The notes beneath the pieces were generated by a model, which saw only the letters and a program-made list of their open reading frames with translations, ran no database searches and was not told the origin of the DNA. The position numbers were made by a program, and so were the translations under genes. Source: Fluviicoccus sp. (lineage in GTDB: Bacteria; Pseudomonadota; Gammaproteobacteria; Pseudomonadales; Moraxellaceae). From it: a stretch of 64,000 bases of DNA. Every line of letters begins with the position of its first letter. The stretch's first letter is position 1. Below, piece after piece: positions 57,601-64,000 of the stretch. The stretch is from contig NZ_JAUSMX010000005.1 of assembly GCF_030646115.1 (NCBI RefSeq), positions 62,001 through 126,000 on the forward strand, read 5' to 3'.

Positions 57601-58032
57601 ATGACTATTCTCCAAGACCTTACATCACGAGACGCTAATCGCATTTGGTCTGGTGCATGCGCGGTCCGTACCCTTCGCGATAGGGATGAGCTTCATCTCT
57701 TGGCCTCCCATATAGGCGAGATCCGCGAAGCAACCCGCGCTGTATCGTTGGGCGGGGCCTTACGCCCGAACTCAAGCCATCTGGATTTCGCCATTCGCAA
57801 GTTGGAGTTTGTGAAAGACCCAAGCGCATGTCTTTGCGCGCTGTACACAATGGACGATCTCTACGACCCTACGAGAGAGCAAGAGTCGGGGAACGTGAAG
57901 ATTCTTGGCACAACACTCCTAGACGGAGGGTGGGTTGATTTCTATGAGTGCGAGTGTCTGGAGTGTGGAGCCAGGTATCGGGTTGAGGAGCGCGAATATC
58001 ATTACACTTGGTGGGCGTGGAAACGGGCCTAA
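57601..58032 (+). CDS. integron-cassette protein of unknown function
   Basis: A 143-residue soluble protein I cannot assign to a characterised family. The N-terminal two thirds look helical (LRDRDELHLLASHIGEIREATRAV; LDFAIRKLEFVKDPSACLCALY). The C-terminus carries YECECLECGARYRVEEREYHY, a CxCxxC knuckle that might bind zinc or simply form a beta-hairpin. The ATG is 8 bp after the R' core of attC 1 without a clear ribosome site, common for cassette genes, and the stop codon lies inside the R'' box of attC 2. That tight fit identifies it as a cassette gene. A role with the NTPase upstream is possible but unsupported. Confidence 0.8.
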   Translation: MTILQDLTSRDANRIWSGACAVRTLRDRDELHLLASHIGEIREATRAVSLGGALRPNSSHLDFAIRKLEFVKDPSACLCALYTMDDLYDPTREQESGNVKILGTTLLDGGWVDFYECECLECGARYRVEEREYHYTWWAWKRA

Positions 58033-58087
58033 CTCGTTGCAGGCCCGACGGCCCCGACGGGCCGCGGCCTGAACTCAAACGTTAACC
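58027..58087 (+). repeat. integron attC site 2
   Basis: R'' GCCTAAC (58027-58033, exact RYYYAAC) overlaps the stop of the cassette gene; the right core is GTTAACC (58081-58087), one base off GTTRRRY. TTGCAGGCC pairs with GGCCTGAA with one bulged base, and an inner CGGCCC/GGGCCG stem closes the hairpin. Bases after the G at 58081 should belong to the recipient flank, which explains the imperfect right core. Confidence 0.85.
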
Positions 58088-58094
58088 CCCAACC

Positions 58095-59399
58095 CTACAA
58101 CCGCCCACTGCGCTTCACCTCCAAATACCGGTTCACCAACCCCACCGCCAGTTTTTCCGGCTCAGTATCCAGCACCAGCACCCCCGCATGGCTCAACGCA
58201 TGCAACTGCCGCTGCCGCAACGCCAGATAATCCTCCGCCGCCGCCAGCGTAAAAGCCTCATCCACATCCGCCGCCGACTGCGCATGCAGGGTAGTAAACA
58301 AATGCTCACGCAAGGTCGCCACCAGCACCAAATGCCGACGGCCCAGCACCCGGCAGGCCTCCTGCAAATCCCGGCCGTCCTCATCCCGCACATTGGTCAG
58401 AATCACCACCAGCGAACGCTTGCGCAACCGCCCGGATAACACCTGCACCGCCCGCAGAAAATCGGGCGTACTGTCAGTAGGCTCCAGATCAAACACCCGG
58501 TTCATGATCGCCTTGACCACATGCGCACCCTTGGCCGGAGCCAGATAACGGTCGGTGCCGGCAAAGGTCATCAACCCCACCGCATCACCCTGATGGCTGA
58601 CTGCATGCGCCAGCAGCAACACGGAATTCAGCGTCTGGTCAAAGTGCGACAACGCATCATCCTGCGCGCGCATGCGGAAACCGGTATCCAGCATCAGCAA
58701 CACCTGCTGGTCGCGTTCGTCTTGATACTCGCGGGAGATCAGCTTGCGCAGCCTCGAAGTCGCTTTCCAGTCCACCTGGCGCGGCGAGTCGCCCAGCCGG
58801 TATTCCCGCAACTGATGGAACTCCAGACCTTCACCCCGACGCGGCCGCACCCGGATACCCAGTTGCGACAGCCGGTTGTCGGTGGCGAGCAGGGTGTAAC
58901 GCGCCACTTCCGCAAAATTGGGATAAACCCGGAACGTGGACGGCAACTCAATGCGGCGGATCTGGTTGAACAACCCGAAGCGGGCGGTCAGCCGGATTTC
59001 GCACAACTCGATTTCCCGTTCCCCGCGTTGCAGGCTGCGCGCCTTATAACGCAGGTGCAGCACCTTGCCCGCCTTCAGCGTCACGGTGGCGGGCAAACCC
59101 TGGCTTTCCATGGCTTCCGGCAAGTGTTCCTGAATGTCCAGCCGGGTGGAGCCGATGCCGCGTTTCACCAGCGACAATTCCACGGTTTGCCACACAGCCA
59201 GCGGCCAGATGGCGGGCAGCTCGCGCTTGATGCGGGGTGAGGGGGTGGCAATGAGGCCGAGCAGATCCAGTGCCGCCAACACTGCCAGCACCACGGGAAT
59301 GGCTTGCCAGACCGGCGTCAGCCGTGACTCGATCAGCGTCAGCAGCCCCACAAGGAGCCACAGGGCCAGCGCGGCCAGCAGGCGGCGGGTGGGTTGCAT
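58095..59399 (-). CDS. DUF58 domain-containing protein
   Basis: 434 residues: two N-terminal transmembrane helices (about 8-52), a beta-rich middle, and the DUF58 domain (LEFHQLREYRLGDSPRQVDWKATSRLRKLISREYQDERDQQVLLMLD, about 190-240) with a vWA-like fold after it. The metal site expected as DxSxS reads LMLDTGFRM, so it is degenerate. DUF58 proteins are encoded with MoxR ATPases and are thought to help assemble or activate target complexes. Last gene of the operon; its stop is 7 bp from attC 2. Confidence 0.92.
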   Translation of the reverse strand: MQPTRRLLAALALWLLVGLLTLIESRLTPVWQAIPVVLAVLAALDLLGLIATPSPRIKRELPAIWPLAVWQTVELSLVKRGIGSTRLDIQEHLPEAMESQGLPATVTLKAGKVLHLRYKARSLQRGEREIELCEIRLTARFGLFNQIRRIELPSTFRVYPNFAEVARYTLLATDNRLSQLGIRVRPRRGEGLEFHQLREYRLGDSPRQVDWKATSRLRKLISREYQDERDQQVLLMLDTGFRMRAQDDALSHFDQTLNSVLLLAHAVSHQGDAVGLMTFAGTDRYLAPAKGAHVVKAIMNRVFDLEPTDSTPDFLRAVQVLSGRLRKRSLVVILTNVRDEDGRDLQEACRVLGRRHLVLVATLREHLFTTLHAQSAADVDEAFTLAAAEDYLALRQRQLHALSHAGVLVLDTEPEKLAVGLVNRYLEVKRSGRL

Positions 59400-59408
59400 G
59401 CCCTGATC

Positions 59409-60416
59409 CTAGACGCGCGGCGCGGCGACGGATTGCAGGATGGCGGCAATCACGTCGTCGGTGTGCTGGCCTTCCATTTCCAGCTCCGGCGACAGCACCA
59501 GACGATGGCGCAGTGTCGGGGCGGCCAGTTGCTTGATGTCGTCGGGAATGACGTAGTCCCGGTCGTCCAGCAAGGCCGAAGCCCGTGCCGCGCGCAGCAG
59601 GGCGATGCCGCCGCGCGGCCCGGCGCCGATGTCGATGCCCGGCCAGTCCCGCGTGCTGCGCACGATCTGGGCGGCATAATCACGCAGGGCGGGGTCAATG
59701 CGCACCTGCGCCACCAGCAACTGGATGGCGTGCAGTTCTTCCGGGGAAATCAGGGTTTGCAGGGCGTCAATGTCGAGGGTGTCGCCCATCTTGCCGTCCG
59801 TGACCAGCGACAGCAGCCGCTGTTCTTCCTGCAAAGTGGGGTAGCCGATCACCACTTTCAGCAGGAAGCGGTCCAGTTGTGCTTCCGGCAGTGGATAGGT
59901 GCCTTCTTGTTCAATCGGGTTCTGGGTGGCCATGACCAGGAAGGGACGTGGCAGCGGGCAGGCCTGGCCGTCAATCGTGACCTGGTATTCCTGCATCGCT
60001 TCCAGCAGCGCCGCCTGGGTCTTGGCGGGGGCGCGGTTGATTTCGTCCGCCAGAACCAAGTGACTGAACACCGGCCCGCGACGTACGTGGAACTGTTCGC
60101 TTTTCAGGTCATAAAGGGCATGGCCGGTCACGTCGCTGGGCATCAGGTCGGGGGTGAACTGGATGCGGTTGAAGGTGCCGCCGAAGGTCTTGGCCAGGGC
60201 GCGTACCAGCAGTGTCTTGCCCAGACCGGGGACGCCTTCCACCAGCACATGCCCTCCGGCCAGCAATGACACCAGCACCTGCGTGACGGCATCCTGCTGG
60301 CCCACCAGCGCCTTGCCGATTTCGCGCTGCATGCGGCGCACGGACTGCGTGGCCAGACGGAAAGCGGAAAGGTTGTCGTCCTCAGGTGCCTTGGACAGGG
60401 AAATCGGGTCGGTCAT
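59409..60416 (-). CDS. MoxR family AAA+ ATPase
   Basis: 335-residue AAA+ ATPase with Walker A VEGVPGLGKTLL, Walker B VLADEINRAPAKTQAALLEAMQE, sensor MATQNPIEQEGTYPLPEAQLDRF and the C-terminal lid domain. MoxR proteins act as chaperone-like ATPases, often with vWA or DUF58 partners. Its start overlaps the DUF4350 stop by 4 bp, and the DUF58 gene follows 9 bp later. Confidence 0.94.
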   Translation of the reverse strand: MTDPISLSKAPEDDNLSAFRLATQSVRRMQREIGKALVGQQDAVTQVLVSLLAGGHVLVEGVPGLGKTLLVRALAKTFGGTFNRIQFTPDLMPSDVTGHALYDLKSEQFHVRRGPVFSHLVLADEINRAPAKTQAALLEAMQEYQVTIDGQACPLPRPFLVMATQNPIEQEGTYPLPEAQLDRFLLKVVIGYPTLQEEQRLLSLVTDGKMGDTLDIDALQTLISPEELHAIQLLVAQVRIDPALRDYAAQIVRSTRDWPGIDIGAGPRGGIALLRAARASALLDDRDYVIPDDIKQLAAPTLRHRLVLSPELEMEGQHTDDVIAAILQSVAAPRV

Positions 60417-61540
60417 GTCAGTTTCCGGAGTTGGTCAATAACGCGCATGTCCTGCAGGAAACGCGCGAGGTCGTTGGTGGGCGGAGTGTTCAGGGCCTGA
60501 TGCAGCGGGCCCGGCTCCAGGCCGGTATGTCGGTGCAGCTCTTCGATCAGGCGGTTGTCAGGCAGCAGCCGCCAGTGCGGATGATGGCGGAACAGATGCA
60601 GGCGCAGGCTGTGGCGGACGGCGGCATAGAGCCGGGACTGTTGTCCGGCATACCACAGGAAGCGTCCGGCGGCCTGCAGGTGTTCAGCCAGACGGCGGCG
60701 GGGCTGGTCGGGCGAGGGCAGCAAGGGACCGAAGCGGCGGTTGCCGTAGCCAAGCAAGGCCAGCAGCAGCACGCCCAGGCTGATGATGGGCAGCCGGGCC
60801 TGGTGCCACAGGATTTCCATGATGCCGGGAAAATCCCCTTCATAAACCAGCCATACCTTGGAGGAACCAGGTAAGTCGTTGAACAAATGCAGCCACAGGG
60901 CGGAATTATCCTTGAAATTAAGCTGCCGGTTGCCGAAGAGGGTGGTTTCACTCAGCACCACGACTTCACCGTCACCCAGCTCATAACGCAGCACATGGAT
61001 GCCGCTGCCGTCGTACAGCAATTCGGTGGCTTCATCCAGGGAATCCTCCAGCACCAGCCGGGACTGGAAGCCGGTATTCAGCCAGCCTGCTTCCGGACTC
61101 AACAGCAGGCGCTTGTCGTCGGACAGCCTTTCCTCGTGATCTTCCTCCAGATAGTCATGGAGGACGACACCGAGTTCGGAGAGCAGCGGGTCGCGGCTGC
61201 GCTTCTTGCCATTGCCCAGATACTGGGCGGGAAGAACCAGCCGGTTGCCGCGCCGCACCCAGGCCAGCAGCGGCGCAATCTCCGCCGGGGGCAGGGCGCC
61301 CGCATACGAGGAAAGGAACAACACGCCCTGACCGGATGGCGCGCCGCTGAAATCAGGCTGGAAACTGACCTTTATCCCCTGTTTTTCCAGCAGACGCCCG
61401 GCTGCCAGGTAGTTATTGCGTTTGGCGGCGTCACTCCAGCCGGAAGAGGTTTCCACAGGAACCACCTCAAACAGCAGCGTGCCCAACCCGGCCAGCAACA
61501 GCACCAATACCACCCCAAGCACCCGGGACGACGGCTTCAT
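60413..61540 (-). CDS. DUF4350 domain-containing protein
   Basis: 375 residues: an N-terminal membrane segment (about 7-24), the DUF4350 domain (about 45-230; NNYLAAGRLLEKQGIKV, LLAWVRRGNRLVLPAQYLG), a second membrane helix (about 262-282) and a basic C-terminal region. Function unknown; the family occurs in MoxR/DUF58 operons. ATG 61540 overlaps the DUF4129 stop by 4 bp. Confidence 0.88.
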   Translation of the reverse strand: MKPSSRVLGVVLVLLLAGLGTLLFEVVPVETSSGWSDAAKRNNYLAAGRLLEKQGIKVSFQPDFSGAPSGQGVLFLSSYAGALPPAEIAPLLAWVRRGNRLVLPAQYLGNGKKRSRDPLLSELGVVLHDYLEEDHEERLSDDKRLLLSPEAGWLNTGFQSRLVLEDSLDEATELLYDGSGIHVLRYELGDGEVVVLSETTLFGNRQLNFKDNSALWLHLFNDLPGSSKVWLVYEGDFPGIMEILWHQARLPIISLGVLLLALLGYGNRRFGPLLPSPDQPRRRLAEHLQAAGRFLWYAGQQSRLYAAVRHSLRLHLFRHHPHWRLLPDNRLIEELHRHTGLEPGPLHQALNTPPTNDLARFLQDMRVIDQLRKLT

Positions 61541-62325
61541 GGTCCGGTCCTCCGCTGGAAGTGCCGGCGATAGGCGTCGGTCAGCCGGTTGAAGCTGTCC
61601 GGGGCGTGACCGGCCCAGGCGGTATCCAGCCAAGCGCGGGTAATCTGGGTGAAGCTGTCGATGACTTCCGGCGTTTGCTGCTGGCGCACCTGCCGCAGGT
61701 TTTCCTGCTCGGTGGCGGGAACAGGCAATTGCAGTGACTGCACGGCGCCGCGATACAACAGGCTGAAGGCCGAGCGGCGGTCACCGCGCTGCCATTCACG
61801 CTCGGCGGCGGACAGGATGTCGTCGGGCAGGGGAGCCAGAACAGGCTCATCGCTTTCCGTCACTTCAGCCACCGCCGGGGACGGCTGCTGGATGCGGAGG
61901 CCAAGACGCTGCAATAGCGGCAACCATTTGCGCCGATACCAAACGGCGGCCAGGATCACCGCCAGTGCCAGCAGCCACAAGGCGTGCCCAACAATAAAGC
62001 CCACCATATTGCCCAGGATGTCCACAAACGGCAGGGGGGAATTCGTCTTTTGGGATTTGTCCTTCTCCCATTTCCAGTCCTTGAACCAGTCATATTTGAA
62101 ACGCAGTTGCCGGGTGGTTTTCTTGTGTTCGAAATCCGGCCCTTCCAGCACGGCCTTCAAGGCCTGACGGGCAGGCTCGGCTTGCGGAGAGCGTGCGACA
62201 CCTTCGGGAATATGGGTGGATGCGTCTTGTGCTTCTGCAGTCACCGGGCTTTCAACTCTGGCCATGGCGCTGGAAAGGCCGAGGGCCAACAACAGGGGCA
62301 GGGCTTGCAGATGTGCTCTCGTCAT
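61537..62325 (-). CDS. DUF4129 domain-containing protein
   Basis: 262 residues with a signal peptide (about 1-24), a soluble periplasmic stretch, one transmembrane helix (about 112-135) and a C-terminal DUF4129 domain (about 175-255) with RSAFSLLYRGAVQSLQLPVPATEQENLRQV. Function unknown; DUF4129 proteins are commonly encoded beside MoxR and DUF58 genes, as here. ATG 62325 is chosen because it starts the signal peptide. Confidence 0.88.
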   Translation of the reverse strand: MTRAHLQALPLLLALGLSSAMARVESPVTAEAQDASTHIPEGVARSPQAEPARQALKAVLEGPDFEHKKTTRQLRFKYDWFKDWKWEKDKSQKTNSPLPFVDILGNMVGFIVGHALWLLALAVILAAVWYRRKWLPLLQRLGLRIQQPSPAVAEVTESDEPVLAPLPDDILSAAEREWQRGDRRSAFSLLYRGAVQSLQLPVPATEQENLRQVRQQQTPEVIDSFTQITRAWLDTAWAGHAPDSFNRLTDAYRRHFQRRTGP

Positions 62326-62326
62326 T

Positions 62327-63088
62327 TCAGTCGCGTCCTGCCGGTGAAATGCGCTCGGCGAGACGGCGGAAGGCAATTTCGATATCCCAGGCTTCGAGGT
62401 CGGTGCGACGGTTCAGGTACAGCATGAAACCGGCCGCCACGTAGAACGGCTCCACCAGCGTGATGGTCAGGCCGTAGATCAGCACCAGCACGTCCCGTTT
62501 CCAGTCTCCGGCCTGGGCCTCCAGGAAATCCGACACTACCTTAATGTCCTGAAAGGCGGGTGACATCCAGACCAGCAAACTGAGCAGGCCGAAGAAGACT
62601 GACATTTCCGCCGCCATATAGATCTGGATCAGCCAGCGGGCGCGTCCGGTCTGTTGATGGCGCATCAGCCGGATGCGCTCATCCTGCGCGGGGCCTGTCA
62701 AGTCTTCCAGCAATCTCACCGGCAGTACATAGGCGCGACTGAGGCTGAAACGGCGCAGGGTCAGCGCTCCCAACAGGCCCTTGCCGAAAAATCCGGGAAT
62801 GGCGGCCAGGCTGGCGCCCAGCGTGACTTTTTCGCCAAAGACGGCTCGGCTCAGCACCCACAGCACGGCATAGTCCAGCAAGGGTTTCAGCCACCACAAC
62901 ACAAACAGTCCGATCAGGCGGCCGGTGCTGTGCTCCAGCCATACCAGGGCGGCCACCAGCGGAATCATCAGGGCGCACCACAGGCGCATCACCGCGGTGC
63001 GGCTATCCTGCAGCAAACGCACGCCCAGATCGGCGGCTTCCCACGGTTTGCGCGGGCGTATGGCGACAGTCAGGCGATCAATGCGCAT
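62327..63088 (-). CDS. membrane protein of the MoxR/DUF58 operon
   Basis: 253 residues with about five hydrophobic segments (about 37-75, 85-105, 115-130, 165-185, 205-225). I do not recognise a named domain. The soluble N-terminus reads MRIDRLTVAIRPRKPWEAADLG and the C-terminus ends in a short amphipathic stretch (LEAWDIEIAFRRLAERI). Similar proteins are found between SpoIIM-like and DUF4129 genes in related operons. It starts 11 bp inside the SpoIIM-like gene and ends 1 bp before the DUF4129 gene. Confidence 0.8.
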   Translation of the reverse strand: MRIDRLTVAIRPRKPWEAADLGVRLLQDSRTAVMRLWCALMIPLVAALVWLEHSTGRLIGLFVLWWLKPLLDYAVLWVLSRAVFGEKVTLGASLAAIPGFFGKGLLGALTLRRFSLSRAYVLPVRLLEDLTGPAQDERIRLMRHQQTGRARWLIQIYMAAEMSVFFGLLSLLVWMSPAFQDIKVVSDFLEAQAGDWKRDVLVLIYGLTITLVEPFYVAAGFMLYLNRRTDLEAWDIEIAFRRLAERISPAGRD

Positions 63089-64000
63089 GTTGCCTCCTTC
63101 CGGCCAGCCCCAGCCAGGCAATCACCGACGACCATGCGATGGCCGCCACGGTGTATTTGACTTCAGCGGGAATGGAGGTGCTGGAGGACCAGAAGCTTTC
63201 CACCCCGGCCGCCACCAGAAAGAGCATGGCGGCCCCATAGACGATGCGCACCGCCTCCCGGCCGCGCAGGATCAGCGCGTCCTTGCGCGTATGCTGACCG
63301 GGCGCCACCAGCCCCAAGCCCAGCATCAGGCCCGCCATGCCGGACAGCACAATAGCGGTCAGTTCAAACGCGCCGTGGGTGGCGACAAAGGGCAGGAAGG
63401 TTTCCTGATAACCAATATGGGTCAGGTGCCCGGCCACCGCGCCAATGGCCAGGGCGTTATACAGCAGGAAGAACAGGCTGCCGATACCGGCAAACAGCCC
63501 ACCGGCGAAGGTCTGGAAGCCGATGCCGGTATTATGTTGCAGGTAAAAACCGAACATCATGAAGTGGGTGTCGTTGGCGCGGCCGCCGATCAGGTGCTGA
63601 CCGGGCTCGTACATGGATTCGTACTGGCGAACCTGCTCGGCGGGAATGACGCTGTAAACCAGCTCGGGCTGCATCCAGATGGCGGCGGCCATGCCGAACA
63701 GCGGCAGGTAAAAGAAGGCGGCGGACAGCCAGAAGAGGCCGGCGTGCTGTCGCACCAGTACCGGAAATCCCCGGCTGAGGAAGTCCAGGAAGGCGGGCCA
63801 CAGGCCGCCCTGATGACGGTACAAGCGCTGCTGTCCGGCCAGCACCAGCGTGTTCAGCCGTTCCACCATGGCCAGCGGGTAATGACGGTCACGCGCCAGC
63901 GCCAGATGGGCGCAGATTTCCCGGTAGCGGGAGGGAAAATCGGCCTGATCGGTTGGGTCGCCCCCGTGCAGCAAGGTTTCAAAGCGCTGCCAGTCCTGTT
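63078..64000 (-). CDS. SpoIIM-like (stage II sporulation protein M family) membrane protein, 5' end outside window
   Basis: The frame stays open to the window edge; 306 residues are visible, beginning QDWQRFETLLHGG, typical of the soluble N-terminus of these proteins. About seven membrane helices follow, with the family's FGFYLQHNTGIGFQTFAGGLFAGIGSLFFLLYNALAIG and THGAFELTAIVLSGMAGLMLG blocks. In non-sporulating bacteria SpoIIM-family proteins occur in MoxR/DUF58 operons; function unknown. A TTG at 63974 is in frame but too far downstream to be the start. Confidence 0.9.
   Translation of the reverse strand, partial: QDWQRFETLLHGGDPTDQADFPSRYREICAHLALARDRHYPLAMVERLNTLVLAGQQRLYRHQGGLWPAFLDFLSRGFPVLVRQHAGLFWLSAAFFYLPLFGMAAAIWMQPELVYSVIPAEQVRQYESMYEPGQHLIGGRANDTHFMMFGFYLQHNTGIGFQTFAGGLFAGIGSLFFLLYNALAIGAVAGHLTHIGYQETFLPFVATHGAFELTAIVLSGMAGLMLGLGLVAPGQHTRKDALILRGREAVRIVYGAAMLFLVAAGVESFWSSSTSIPAEVKYTVAAIAWSSVIAWLGLAGRRQHAH

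Overview
The window is 64 kb of a gammaproteobacterial chromosome. Gene order and families resemble Pseudomonadales most closely: tusDCBE followed by ybiB, rnt-pyrC close to argG, a PA3496-like small protein, a DUF1285 protein, and lepA-lepB-rnc-era-recO-pdxJ. I cannot name a genus. Almost all of it is densely packed housekeeping DNA with good third-position GC bias and short intergenic gaps.

Layout. 1-10.4 kb: the end of a dienelactone hydrolase gene, then prmB-aroC, lepA-lepB, a DUF4845 gene, rnc-era-recO-pdxJ (most junctions overlap), a LOG-family gene and an L,D-transpeptidase gene. 10.5-10.9 kb: tRNA-Val and two identical tRNA-Asp genes behind a near-consensus promoter. 11-14.3 kb: a split YeeE/YedE sulfur transporter, and the tusDCBE-ybiB operon on the minus strand for tRNA 2-thiolation. 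14.4-25 kb: glpK, a lipoprotein, argF, argD, grxD, a PAS-only protein, and the divergent ppsR/ppsA pair. 25-36 kb: yebC, aspS, a DUF2939 protein, the glyoxylate-shunt group aceA / LysR regulator / glcB, an exonuclease, DAHP synthase and a YiaD-like lipoprotein. 36-49.9 kb: a DUF2157-DUF4401-GDYXXLXY membrane operon, ETF-ubiquinone oxidoreductase, tRNA-Ala and tRNA-Glu, tonB, putA, nadA, tRNA-Pro/Arg/His, rnt-pyrC. 50-52.6 kb: a membrane diguanylate cyclase and argG. 58.1-64 kb: a minus-strand operon SpoIIM / membrane protein / DUF4129 / DUF4350 / MoxR / DUF58, of the type thought to act on envelope or protein-complex assembly.

The accessory part is 52.7-58.1 kb, between argG and the DUF58 gene. 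It holds a 1431-residue protein with a NACHT/STAND-like P-loop ATPase at its N-terminus, about 1100 residues of probable helical repeats, and a PD-(D/E)XK nuclease-like domain at its C-terminus. This is the reverse of the effector-first order of known Avs proteins. It is followed by an integron-type attC site, a 143-residue protein of unknown function, and a second attC whose R'' box overlaps that gene's stop codon. No integrase gene is present, so this looks like a small cluster of gene cassettes without an integrase (CALIN), one cassette being exceptionally large and carrying a candidate anti-phage gene. On the left, just after the argG terminator, lies a decayed copy of the 3' end of the DUF58 gene, in the same orientation as the intact copy to the right of the island. 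The island is therefore bracketed by diverged direct repeats. I regard this island as the candidate new system; a defence role is inference from architecture and context.
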